Shown: positions 34,405 to 41,951, counted from the stretch's first letter. The stretch is DNA of 41,951 nt from Psychromonas arctica DSM 14288 (GCF_000482725.1 NZ_KI519488.1:1-41951), one strand, 5' to 3'. A program made the numbers and translations. Notes: a model not told the origin generated them from the sequence alone.

Positions 34405-35191
34405 GCTTATGGCGTTGACGATTATTGTGCTCAGGATTATTGTGTTGAGTATTGTTGTGTTGAGTATTATTGTCTTGAGGCTTGTTGTGTTGAGTATTGT
34501 TGTGTTGAGTATGGGTGTGCTGACGTTTGGTGTGTTGATTTTGCTCTGGCGATTCTAAATATTGGTATGCTGAGCGAGCGCGTTTATATAAAGTCAGTAA
34601 ACAACCGAAACAGATAATCGATAGGCCAAGGAGTAAAACATATCCTTGTGTTGCAAATATTGATGTTTCGATAGGCAGTAATAGCAAGACAAAGGTGATC
34701 ACCGCCATTCGATGTTGTTTTGCCATTGGGCCAGTAAATAAAGTTGGTGCACCGATAGATGTTGCTAACACACGCACATAAGCCGTTTTAACCGCCAATA
34801 GTCCGGCTAACCACCCGAGTTCAATCGCCCATGGCAAGCTAGCAATGGCATAACCAGCACAGACTAAAATCAAGGGATCCGCAATTCTATCTGGAATATC
34901 ATTAAATAATTCACCAGATGATGTTGATTTTCCCCCTTCCATGGCTACCATGCCATCAAATAAATTACATAATAGGCGGCATTGCACCAATAAAGCAGCT
35001 AACCAACTCAGCCAGATAGTTGCGCCAGCGCCTATCGAAAGTAAACAAAGCCCTGCTAGTAGTGCAAAAAAGATACTAGCTATTGATATTTGATTAGGTG
35101 AAATATTAGGCTTACTCAAAGCCGTCGCTATTTTATTCATAATCGTCAAATCACGCACTTTTAATGGGCGGCGAGCTTCTGAGTCAGTCAT
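34382..35191 (-). CDS. CDP-alcohol phosphatidyltransferase, YnbA-like, with a repeat-rich tail
   Basis: 269 residues. The CDP-alcohol motif DGMVAMEGGKSTSSGELFND then DRIAD keeps the four metal/CDP aspartates (D-G... G...D...D), with Met where many members have Arg, as I recall for YnbA. Six membrane helices lie within residues 30-200. It would place an alcohol head group on CDP-diacylglycerol. The last ~55 residues are a His/Asn/Gln-rich tail of five-residue units (TQHNN type), encoded by a 15-bp repeat and absent from ordinary family members. ATG 35191 follows AAGGA. Confidence 0.82.
   Translation of the reverse strand: MTDSEARRPLKVRDLTIMNKIATALSKPNISPNQISIASIFFALLAGLCLLSIGAGATIWLSWLAALLVQCRLLCNLFDGMVAMEGGKSTSSGELFNDIPDRIADPLILVCAGYAIASLPWAIELGWLAGLLAVKTAYVRVLATSIGAPTLFTGPMAKQHRMAVITFVLLLLPIETSIFATQGYVLLLGLSIICFGCLLTLYKRARSAYQYLESPEQNQHTKRQHTHTQHNNTQHNKPQDNNTQHNNTQHNNPEHNNRQRHKHEDNTDV
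34414..34533. repeat. 15-bp minisatellite (8 units) in the ynbA-like 3' end
   Basis: Eight 15-bp units from 34414 to 34533 (plus a degenerate ninth), consensus on the plus strand gttgagtattgttgt. Units at 34444-34458 and 34489-34503 are identical. In the coding strand each gives five residues rich in His, Asn and Gln. The array ends 10 bases upstream of the next gene's start. Confidence 0.9.
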
Positions 35192-35718
35192 TATATTTCC
35201 TTATTAATAACAGTTAATCGTGATGCAATTAATAGCCATTGTTAGCAATAGCTACTACTCAATCACTATTAGTCAATCAATATGAGCAAAGGCGATGTGG
35301 CCTTTAACTCTGTGCAAAATGGACGTCCTTTAATAATCCTACATTACCCTTATCATGGTCATAGCAATGAAAAAAAACAGGCCATTAAAGTATTATTTTA
35401 GTGTGATATTTAAGGTGCACATACGAGAACAATATAGTGCTTTAAATTACTGGTTAAGACAACCTAGGTTTATATAACATAAAGTTAATATTTAGTGCGC
35501 CTTCTAATACTGATAGATTTACCTAAGCATTGAATTAATCGTCATTAACCACTTCATTATGAACAATTTATAAGCGTTATAGGCTCGATCAATTATAGCT
35601 ATTTCATTTGCTAAGATATTTTTTAAACAAATAGATAGGAAAGATCAGTCGCCGCTAACATAGTCAATAAAAGTTGTGTAATATCGCACAAAACCCTCAC
35701 CTATATAATGAGTAGCCT
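35192..35718. other. Divergent intergenic region, ynbA-like to cNMP/CBS gene
   Basis: About 530 AT-rich bases, no gene seen. An imperfect hairpin tagccattg-ttag-caatagcta stands at 35233-35253. A -10-like TATAAT (35704-35709) lies only ten bases before the next ATG, so the mRNA could have almost no leader if it is used, but no good -35 accompanies it. Confidence 0.45.
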
Positions 35719-37593
35719 ATGGACGTTGAATTATTAGAAATAAAAGACTTTATCAGTCAATACGCCCCTTTTGATGAACTGCCCGAAGAAGCTTTAGCTG
35801 AAGTGGTACAAAGTGTTGAAATATCTTATTTCCGTGCCAATACAACCATCATCGATTTTAAGGATGAGATTAGCGAGTTGTATATGATCCGCAGCGGTAT
35901 TGTTGAATTATTTCGTCGTAATGGCAATCTCTATAATCGTCTAGACCAAGGGCAATTATTTGGGCAAATGGGGCTACTCACCAATAATAAAGTACGTTTT
36001 CCCGCTAAAACCACCAAAGACACCCTTTTATACTGCATTCCAGCGGTTATCTTTTATGATTTATGTGAGCGTTTTGAATCCTTTGCTGATTTCGTAGAAG
36101 CAGAAGATAGTACTCGTTTAAAACAAGCGGTAGAAAGTAATAGTGATGATGCCAATGCGCTTACCACTTCAAAAGTAAAAAAATTAATTACACGCGAACC
36201 TTTGATTGTTCCGATTGATACCAGTGTGCAAGCGGTTGCACAAATGATGGCAGAAGAATATCAATCCGCCGCTTTAATTAATGACCCGAGCCTCGATGAC
36301 AGTGAAGGAAATAACCTAGTGGGTTTAATTTCCGAACATGATTTATGTGCAAAAGTGATTGCTGCAGGCTTAAGTATTGATAGCCCCGTTTCTGAGGTCA
36401 TGTCTACAGAACTGATTTCTTTAGATCATAATGCCTATATTTTTGAAGCCATGTTGATCATGCTACGCAACAACGTGCATCATTTACCTGTGCTTAAAAA
36501 TAAAAAACCGATTGGCTTAATTGAAGTGTCTGACATTATTCGCTATGAATCTCAAAATAGTTTGTTGTTTGTTAGTAGCATTTTCCAGCAACAAAGCCCT
36601 GAAGATCTTGCTCTATTATCAAAACAGTTGAAAGATTGTTTTGTCCGTATGGTGAACGAAGATGCGAACTCGCACATGGTTGGGCGTGCGATGTCAGAGA
36701 TTGGACGTAGCTTTAAACAACGTTTATTAGAATTGGCGGAAGAGGAGTTTGGCCCGGCCCCTATTCCATTTTGCTTCTTAGCATTGGGTTCAATGGCCCG
36801 TGATGAACAATTGATGGTAACCGATCAAGATAATGCCATTATTCTTGATAATAGTTATGACCCAGCAGTACACGGTGAATATTTTGAGAAATTATCGCAC
36901 TTTGTTTGCGATGGTTTAGCGGCCTGCGGTTACATTTATTGTACCGGTGATATTATGGCCACCAATCCAGAGTTTCGTAAAACGCAAATCGAATGGGAAG
37001 AATGCTTTGCTAGTTGGATTGATAATCCAAATCCGAAAGCGTTATTAAATTGTAATATTTTCTTTGATTTAACCGGTGTTTATGGACGCATAAAATGGGC
37101 TGAGCATTTAAATGCCTTTATTTTACGTCGCGCCAAAAAGAACAATCGTTTCTTGGCTTGTTTGGCCCGTAATGCGCTGAATAGAAAACCACCTCTGGGT
37201 TTCTTTAAAGATTTTGTGATGGAAAGTGATGGTCGTCATAATAATTCCATCAACTTAAAACGTCGCGGAACAGCACCACTTGCAGACTTAATTCGTGTGC
37301 ATGCGTTAGCCATTGGTTCTCAATCTCAAAACTCCTTTGACCGTTTGGAAGATATTATTGAAGCAGGCATTTTACCTAAATCTAAAGGTGAAGATTTACA
37401 GCATGCCATGGAGCTTATTTCGTTAGTAAGATTACGTCACCAAGCATTAGATATTGAATCGGATATTGAGCCTGATAATAATATTGAACCTGAAAATATG
37501 TCTGATTTTGAAAGACGAAATTTAAAGGATGCGTTTTTAGTATTAAGTAACGCGCAAAATTTCTTAAAATATCGTTATAGTGCCACTCTTTAA
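35719..37593 (+). CDS. Cyclic-nucleotide-binding, CBS and DUF294 nucleotidyltransferase-like protein
   Basis: 624 residues in four parts: a cNMP-binding domain (about 10-130), two CBS domains (about 155-275), a DUF294 nucleotidyltransferase-like domain with GSMARDEQLMVTDQDNAII (about 350-375; GSxxR...DxD) and a DUF294 C-terminal domain (about 470-620). The layout recalls GlnD-like signalling nucleotidyltransferases. In the cyclic-nucleotide pocket FGQMGLL has Gln where cAMP binders have Glu, so classical cAMP binding is doubtful. The target is unknown. The exonuclease gene starts 9 bases later, and this pair is common in gammaproteobacteria. Confidence 0.87.
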   Translation: MDVELLEIKDFISQYAPFDELPEEALAEVVQSVEISYFRANTTIIDFKDEISELYMIRSGIVELFRRNGNLYNRLDQGQLFGQMGLLTNNKVRFPAKTTKDTLLYCIPAVIFYDLCERFESFADFVEAEDSTRLKQAVESNSDDANALTTSKVKKLITREPLIVPIDTSVQAVAQMMAEEYQSAALINDPSLDDSEGNNLVGLISEHDLCAKVIAAGLSIDSPVSEVMSTELISLDHNAYIFEAMLIMLRNNVHHLPVLKNKKPIGLIEVSDIIRYESQNSLLFVSSIFQQQSPEDLALLSKQLKDCFVRMVNEDANSHMVGRAMSEIGRSFKQRLLELAEEEFGPAPIPFCFLALGSMARDEQLMVTDQDNAIILDNSYDPAVHGEYFEKLSHFVCDGLAACGYIYCTGDIMATNPEFRKTQIEWEECFASWIDNPNPKALLNCNIFFDLTGVYGRIKWAEHLNAFILRRAKKNNRFLACLARNALNRKPPLGFFKDFVMESDGRHNNSINLKRRGTAPLADLIRVHALAIGSQSQNSFDRLEDIIEAGILPKSKGEDLQHAMELISLVRLRHQALDIESDIEPDNNIEPENMSDFERRNLKDAFLVLSNAQNFLKYRYSATL

Positions 37594-37602
37594 GGATCGT
37601 CT

Positions 37603-38319
37603 ATGTATAATTTTATTAACAAAGAGGTCTTAAACTGGTCTGCTTTTTTAAAGTTAAAAGCCCAGTTAAGCAAGGATGAACGTCTCAAGAAGTTTTATGA
37701 TGTGGGCACATATCATGACGATACAAAACTTCAAGACATTGAATTTGTTGCTTTAGATTTTGAAACTACAGGATTAGATCCTAAAAAAAATAGCATTATT
37801 AGTATTGGTTTAGTACCTTTTACCTTAAAACGCATTTATTGTAATCAAGCTAAAAGTTGGTTTATTAACCCTAAAGATAAGTTACAAGAAGACTCTATTA
37901 TTATTCATGGGATCACCCATTCAGATTTAAAAGGTGCACCGGACTTAAGGCGTATTCTAGATCAGTTACTTGAGCAGTTAGCGGGTAAAGTAGTAGTGGT
38001 TCATTACCGTAATATCGAGCGCCCTTTCTTAGATTTGCATTTACGTGCGCTTTTTAAAGAAGGCATTGTTTTCCCTGTAGTTGATACTATGCAAATAGAA
38101 TCTAACATTCAAAGAAAACTAGCAGCTGGATTTTTAAATAGATTACGTGGCAAAAAGCCAGCCTCGATTCGCCTAGGGCAAAGTCGAAAGCGCTATAATT
38201 TACCTACTTATCAACCACATGACGCCTTAACCGATGCAATTGCTACTGCGGAGTTGCTACAGGCGCAAGTGGGGTATCATTTTAGCCCTGACACACCTAT
38301 TAAGGATTTGTGGTTATAA
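37603..38319 (+). CDS. DnaQ-like 3'-5' exonuclease
   Basis: 238 residues. Exo I is ALDFETTGLD (Asp and Glu), Exo II lies around HYRNIERPFLD, and Exo III is HDALTDA (H...D), so all DEDDh catalytic residues are present. Similar to the DNA polymerase III epsilon/PolC proofreading domain but free-standing, with an unusual N-terminal ~45 residues. It should remove nucleotides from 3' ends of DNA or RNA. The ribosome site AAGGA overlaps the stop of the DUF294 gene, so translation is coupled. Confidence 0.88.
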   Translation: MYNFINKEVLNWSAFLKLKAQLSKDERLKKFYDVGTYHDDTKLQDIEFVALDFETTGLDPKKNSIISIGLVPFTLKRIYCNQAKSWFINPKDKLQEDSIIIHGITHSDLKGAPDLRRILDQLLEQLAGKVVVVHYRNIERPFLDLHLRALFKEGIVFPVVDTMQIESNIQRKLAAGFLNRLRGKKPASIRLGQSRKRYNLPTYQPHDALTDAIATAELLQAQVGYHFSPDTPIKDLWL

Positions 38320-38391
38320 TATGAAAATGGTTGCAGAGTGGCTGAAGCTATTTAATGAAAAAGCAATAGAATGACAAAAGCTATAACCGTT

Positions 38392-38435
38392 ACTTGCTAA
38401 CAATAATGCGATCTATTGCTAGCAAGTCCTTTCAA
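38392..38435 (+). terminator. Terminator after the exonuclease gene
   Basis: A 14-bp stem (38392-38405 with 38414-38427; acttgcta/tagcaagt outer part) with one A-C mismatch and an 8-base loop, followed by a cctttcaactttt tail. Confidence 0.7.
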
Positions 38436-38924
38436 CTTTTAAACTTTATACCGCTCAAATAGCTAATCCTTATCGACGGTCACCACGCAACTTTATTTTG
38501 TAAACAGAATTTTCAAATTAGACTCCCCCGAATAAACCGCGCAGAAACATCTTTATTTCTGTCACTTTAGGGTAATAGCTAATAGCTAATGGCTGACGAC
38601 TGACCGCTAAAAACTTAATTTAACCATTAGCTCTTCATCTTTATGCTTATAGCCGCTATTAATCAGCTGCATTATTTCGCCACCTGCTCGAATATCCAGA
38701 CTAGAAAAATATGATTAACTTTCAATCAGTTCACTACGTGAACCCGCTGTCAATATTTTAAAAATATGTGCTTACAACCTAAATGGCCAATCTTTAAAAA
38801 TGGCATTGCAGGCTACTTTGCCGCTACATACTTATGCTCTTTTAATTCAAGTTGAATGCTGAGTAAACCTGGTCATTTAACATTCGATTAATGACCAAAA
38901 AATCCATAATGAATGGAAATAAAA

Positions 38925-38940
38925 GGTGATGAAGATCACA
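38925..38940 (+). promoter_or_regulatory. CRP-like site upstream of A gene 1
   Basis: GGTGA-tgaaga-TCACA differs from the CRP consensus TGTGA-N6-TCACA only at the first base. A -10-like tatatc at 38961-38966 would put the site near -40, a class II position. The site and spacing recur upstream of the second A gene. Confidence 0.6.
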
Positions 38941-39062
38941 CAAATGAAGCGCATAATAGCTATATCGAGTGAGACGGTAGCGGTAGCGGTAACACATTAA
39001 TAACTCATTCAACTCAAACAACTCATTAACAAGAACTGAACCAATTATTTAAGGCATTAAAA

Positions 39063-39404
39063 ATGAAAAACTTCACAATTCTAGTAGCAACTTTACTCAT
39101 TAGCTCAAGTGTTTTTGCAAGCACGCAAATAATACATTCTGATAAAAATTTCAGTACTGATGCATTTACAGATAAAGCATCGGCTTACGAAGCAGGTTTT
39201 GATTATGTTGATCAACTTAAACAGTTACCTGAAAACAAATTAAGTCATGAATTGGTCCTTATTTCTACCACACCAACTAAAGACATTAAAATTAACAACA
39301 CTAACGTATCAATTGAAGAATTTGCGCAAACTCGCGGACAAATTGCTTACCGCGCAATAGTGAATGTTGATTACAACTACACCACGAAAAAAAATGACAA
39401 TTAA
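39063..39404 (+). CDS. DUF3316-like small secreted protein, type A, copy 1
   Basis: 113 residues with a Sec signal peptide (MKNFTILVATLLISSSVFAS, cleavage near VFA). The mature ~94 residues contain STDAFTDKASAYEAGFDYVD, an LVLISTTPTKD segment and a conserved end EEFAQTRGQIAYRAIVNVDY. Size and pattern suit the DUF3316 family of Vibrio-like bacteria, which has no known function. Type A differs from type B mainly in the STTPTKD segment. It is followed 115 bases later by a type B gene. The promoter has a CRP-like site, so carbon-source control is likely. Ribosome site AAGG before ATG. Confidence 0.8.
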   Translation: MKNFTILVATLLISSSVFASTQIIHSDKNFSTDAFTDKASAYEAGFDYVDQLKQLPENKLSHELVLISTTPTKDIKINNTNVSIEEFAQTRGQIAYRAIVNVDYNYTTKKNDN

Positions 39405-39519
39405 TCGACGCTTAGCAGTACAAAGAACAGAATTAACAAAGAAAAACACAAACAAGTCGTGAACGCCAATAGGTAGCGACAACATATATCTTATAAATAA
39501 TATTATTAAGGGCATAAAC

Positions 39520-39870
39520 ATGAAAAATTTTACAACATTAACAGCAGTAGCAGCAGCACTATTAGTTAGTTCAAGTGTTTTTGCAGCAACACAAGTTGTT
39601 CATTCAGACAAAACATTCAGCACTGATGCGTACACAAATAAAACAGCAGCTTATGATGCAGGTTTTGACTACCTTGATGGACTCAAAAAATTGCCAGCGA
39701 ACGAATTACGCCACGCGTTAACAGTGATCAGTAATTCGCCAGCACAAGATCTGACTATTGATAAATCAAAAGTCACGATTAAAGAGTTTGCTCAAACGCG
39801 TGATCAAGTTGTTTATCGTGCTGTAGTTGATGTGGATTACCACTACACCACAATAAAAAAACAAAACTAA
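39520..39870 (+). CDS. DUF3316-like small secreted protein, type B, copy 1
   Basis: 116 residues. Signal peptide MKNFTTLTAVAAALLVSSSV then FAA; mature part with KTFSTDAYTNKTAAYDAGFD, VISNSPAQDL and an end EFAQTRDQVVYRAVVDVDY. About half the mature residues agree with the type A partner, so the pair is a tandem duplication that has diverged. ATG 39520 follows AAGGGC. It is the only complete type B gene in the window. Function unknown; periplasmic or surface location is inferred from the signal peptide. Confidence 0.82.
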   Translation: MKNFTTLTAVAAALLVSSSVFAATQVVHSDKTFSTDAYTNKTAAYDAGFDYLDGLKKLPANELRHALTVISNSPAQDLTIDKSKVTIKEFAQTRDQVVYRAVVDVDYHYTTIKKQN

Positions 39871-39894
39871 GCTTGGTTTAATGTTTTAAATAGA

Positions 39895-39962
39895 CACTAA
39901 CCATGACCAACATTGCTGCTTATCTACTTTCTTAGCCAGTTTGTTAGTGGGCAGCAATTTTA
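39895..39962 (+). terminator. Terminator or pseudoknot-like element after B gene 1
   Basis: attgctgc (39912-39919) pairs with gcagcaat (39951-39958) and is followed by tttatttcattt. Also cactaac (39895-39901) pairs with gttagtg (39943-39949). The order a-b-a'-b' means that the two stems interleave. Unlike the other B gene, no copy of the 156-194 terminator is present here. Confidence 0.5.
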
Positions 39963-40777
39963 TTTCATTTCTTATTTAACTATATTTATATTCGTTAGCA
40001 AGCAATATACATTATTCAGTCGTTAACTCGAACCTCCAGACTAGCCGTTTTAACCTAATGACTCGATAAAGAATTAACTGTATTAATCTACTTCTCAATT
40101 ATTACTACTCAACTATTACTACTCAATTATAACCACCAGTATCAACGATAAAGCAGTTTCCCTCAGACAGTCAATCTAGCATTTAATTTAGTAATGAATA
40201 TAGTAATGAACTTAGCAAAATATTGACGATTAACTCGGAATTATTGGCTTTTTTCTGGCCACTTACCAATGGTGACGTATGGACACCATTAGGCTACCTT
40301 CTAACGATTAACCTACTTTCTATTGTAGAAAGTATAGCCTGAAAAAATCTTCACACTCAATAAATAAGTTTCATTTTTTAATGTTTTTTTTAATAACATA
40401 ACTCTACTTATTAACTACAAAAAACGCATATGTTAAGTCATTTCTACAAGAGTTATTTAACTTTATTTACACTATTTTTTATTTTCACATGTAAGCTTAA
40501 CACCTTATTTAACCTTGTTGGCTAATTTAGCTTACAATAAAAATGCAATAAAAATATAATAAAGATGTAATAAATAAGCTTCGATTTTTTATTTAAATCT
40601 TTTACCACGTAATACGCTTACAAGCATTGCTCTCATTGATTTAATGTTTGATAAAAAGAAGACATTTCCCCTCTTTTAATTGCTTAACCTCACTTTTAAA
40701 ATATTTTTATCCCCTCCTATTCATCACAAAAAACCTACCTAGGCGCTATTATAACTAGGGTTAACTCTTATCACCGC

Positions 40778-40966
40778 AAAGTGAACCTTTTCTTCTTCTC
40801 ATCCGTATCACCACTTTTAGGATGGATAAATTAATTCAATTATTTGTCATTTCTTAACCTGCTATTAACCCCAGGAAGACTATTATCTTCCTCAGCAACG
40901 ACCGATAAGGGATAAAACTTAACCGTTGTTGTCAGGTGATAACAGATGAATAAATACACGGTTTGC
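40778..40966 (+). repeat. Dispersed repeat R1, second copy: 189-bp promoter and leader
   Basis: Gap-free match to 31036-31224. Direct repeat TTAACC at 40854-40859 and 40865-40870, palindrome at 40873-40892, -10 TATTAT at 40881-40886, leader hairpin cagcaacg/cgttgttg at 40893-40900 and 40924-40931, then AGGTGA and ATG 40945. The changes in the leader stem keep pairing. Confidence 0.9.
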
Positions 40967-41115
40967 AAAAAATATTTGCAATAAAGGAAATTTATTTCCC
41001 ACTAAGTAGGTCTTTTGAAGTGAGTGTGTATTAAAACAAGATGACGCAAAGGAGTTGGCTGATTCAAACCTTGTTAATGTGAGTGAGCAAGAAGAAACAA
41101 GCCCACGTCACAGGT
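40945..41115 (+). pseudogene. Probable remnant of the gene that followed R1
   Basis: From ATG 40945 the frame reads MNKYTVCKKYLQ and stops. The first codons match the start of the 31 kb relic. Further on, 41017-41115 reads without stop as ECVLKQDDAKELADSNLVNV then SEQEETSPRHR and a stop, in a composition that looks coding, behind an in-frame TGA. I read this as the two ends of a gene that lost its middle. Palindromes tgcaaa/tttgca and ggaaat/atttcc lie between. Not recognised as any family. Confidence 0.35.
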
Positions 41116-41210
41116 AAATAAACAACAAGGTAAAACGGTGAACAATCACTTAGCTTTTTTCATTCTAAATTCGATTGGTGACAAAAAAGCCACAATGAAT
41201 GGAAAAATAG

Positions 41211-41226
41211 AGTGATGACGGTCACA
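41211..41226 (+). promoter_or_regulatory. CRP-like site upstream of A gene 2
   Basis: AGTGA-tgacgg-TCACA, again one base from the CRP consensus. A -10-like tacatc at 41247-41252 gives the same spacing as in copy 1. The N6 spacer differs from copy 1 while both half-sites are kept. Confidence 0.6.
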
Positions 41227-41330
41227 TAAATGATAGGCATAATAGCTACATCGAGTGAGGAAACAGCGGTAACGCATTAACCACTCATTCAATACAAATA
41301 TGTATCAACAAATTATTTAAGGTATTCAAA

Positions 41331-41672
41331 ATGAAAAAATTAACAACTCTAGCAGCAACTCTACTTATCAGCTCAAGCGTTTTTGCTGGTACACAAGTCG
41401 TTCATTCTGACAAAAACTTCAGCACTGATGCATTCACAAATAAAGCAGCAGCTTATGAAGCCGGTTTTAATTATGTAAACCAACTTAAACAGTTACCTGA
41501 AAACAAATTACGTCACGAGTTGGTTCTTATCTCTACAACACCAACTAAAGACTTAAAAATTAAAGATACTCGCGTATCAATTGAAGAATTTGCACAAACA
41601 CGTGGACAAGTAGAATACCGCGCTATTGTCAATGTAGATTACAACTACAAAGCATTAAGAAGCGATAACTAA
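41331..41672 (+). CDS. DUF3316-like small secreted protein, type A, copy 2
   Basis: 113 residues. Signal peptide MKKLTTLAATLLISSSVFAG, then a mature protein with NFSTDAFTNKAAAYEAGFNY, LVLISTTPTKDL and EEFAQTRGQVEYRAIVNVDY. It is close to copy 1 (39063) across the whole length; most changes are conservative, which suggests both are kept by selection. The C-terminal few residues differ (KALRSDN instead of TTKKNDN). CRP-like site upstream; type B gene begins 151 bases downstream. Function unknown. Confidence 0.8.
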   Translation: MKKLTTLAATLLISSSVFAGTQVVHSDKNFSTDAFTNKAAAYEAGFNYVNQLKQLPENKLRHELVLISTTPTKDLKIKDTRVSIEEFAQTRGQVEYRAIVNVDYNYKALRSDN

Positions 41673-41823
41673 TCAGCGCTTGGTAATGTAAAAAATAGAA
41701 ACAAAAAAGCACGAAAAAAACAAAGAATAGAACATAGCGTAAGTCGCGAACGCCAATAGGTAGCGACAACAACATAAAGCTTATAAATAGATAGCTTATA
41801 AACAAATTATTAGGGGCACTACA

Positions 41824-41951
41824 ATGAAAAAATTAACCACAGTATCAGCACTAGCAGCAACATTATTAATCAGTTCAAGCGTTTTTGCAGCATCACAAGT
41901 TGTGCATTCAGACAAAACATTCAGCACTGATGCCTTCACAGATAAAGCAGC
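41824..41951 (+). CDS. DUF3316-like small secreted protein, type B, copy 2 (cut by window end)
   Basis: The first 42 codons are present: signal peptide MKKLTTVSALAATLLISSSV then FAA, and the mature start SQVVHSDKTFSTDAFTDKAA. ATG 41824 follows AGGGGC. It stands after A copy 2 exactly as 39520 stands after A copy 1. The rest lies beyond the window. Confidence 0.8.
   Translation, partial: MKKLTTVSALAATLLISSSVFAASQVVHSDKTFSTDAFTDKA

Larger units (their letters stand above)
38320..39062. other. Intergenic region before the first A-B pair
   Basis: About 740 bases. It holds a terminator (38392-38435), a 3 x 7-bp repeat taatagc (38573-38593) and, from 38883, the duplicated promoter region of the A gene with its CRP-like site. 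No other gene is seen. Confidence 0.6.
38883..39520 (+). repeat. Duplicated segment R3, first copy (A promoter, A gene, A-B spacer)
   Basis: Similar to 41170-41824 along its length: the promoter with CRP-like site, the A gene, and the spacer with aacgccaataggtagcgaca before the B gene. Similarity is high in the genes and patchy between them, so the duplication is not recent. Confidence 0.8.
39871..41330. other. Long non-coding region between the two A-B pairs
   Basis: About 1460 bases, the longest gap. After the B gene come two overlapping inverted-repeat pairs (39895-39958). At 40268-40290 is aatggtg-acgtatgga-caccatt, and at 40314-40334 a perfect 8-bp hairpin tactttct-attgt-agaaagta. R1 copy 2 occupies 40778-40966. 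A short stretch at 41017-41115 reads like the end of a lost gene. The second A promoter starts near 41170. No intact gene was found. Confidence 0.6.
41170..41824 (+). repeat. Duplicated segment R3, second copy (A promoter, A gene, A-B spacer)
   Basis: Counterpart of 38883-39520, starting at ttcgatt and running to the next B start. The spacer keeps aacgccaataggtagcgaca at 41750-41769. Confidence 0.8.

Noticed and set aside
34369-34617. 82-codon Cys/Tyr/Val-rich open frame on the plus strand
   Set aside because: It is the complement of the 15-bp repeat in the ynbA-like gene; the odd composition is a by-product of the minisatellite.

Overview
The window looks like chromosomal DNA from a marine gammaproteobacterium of the Moritella/Psychromonas/Vibrio kind. 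The DNA is AT-rich. It carries opgGH, nhaD, yigL, alkB, an ArfA-type rescue factor, a CPA2 cation antiporter and ynbAB-like lipid genes, all typical of that group. The genus is a guess. No rRNA, tRNA, CRISPR array, prophage or intact insertion sequence was seen.

Layout. (1) 1-200 is the tail and terminator of a small secreted DUF3316-like protein. (2) 749-7426, minus strand, is a tightly packed six-gene operon in which every gene overlaps the next: ketoacyl synthase III, extended SDR/epimerase, metallo-beta-lactamase-fold hydrolase, AMP-forming enzyme, ATP-grasp ligase and GNAT-like acyltransferase. It looks like a small-molecule or lipid pathway of unknown product. A LysR regulator and a divergent MATE exporter lie upstream. 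(3) 10731-12388 is a HipBA-type toxin-antitoxin pair. (4) 12566-16350 is opgGH for osmoregulated periplasmic glucans. (5) 17000-23863 holds housekeeping and stress genes: yigL, a cation/proton antiporter, nhaD, arfA, alkB and a DUF457 membrane protein. (6) 24025-30393 is a sulfatase locus: AraC regulator, TctABC-type transporter, sulfatase and two small DUF202 membrane proteins. It recalls E. coli yidLKJIHG with a different transporter. (7) 31562-35191 holds a LysR gene and a ynbA-ynbB-plsC-like phospholipid cluster. (8) 35719-38319 is a cNMP/CBS/DUF294 protein followed by a DnaQ-type exonuclease. (9) 38883 to the end is a duplicated array of small secreted-protein gene pairs (type A followed by type B).

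The most unusual material is the dispersed small secreted-protein module. Two A-B pairs stand at the right end. A B-type tail opens the window, and a deletion-fusion relic at 31 kb joins an unrelated promoter/leader to the last ~55 codons of a B gene. That 189-bp promoter/leader recurs without gaps at 40.8 kb. It has an 11-bp-period TTAACC direct repeat placed like an OmpR/PhoB/PmrA-type activator box, a -10 and a conserved 5' hairpin. Both A-gene promoters carry a CRP-like site.

A second theme is short tandem repeats: an 18-bp unit inside the epimerase, a 15-bp unit inside the YnbA-like gene, and 7-, 8-, 12-, 13- and 19-bp units between genes. All family calls come from reading the sequence and remembered family motifs. 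No database search was run.
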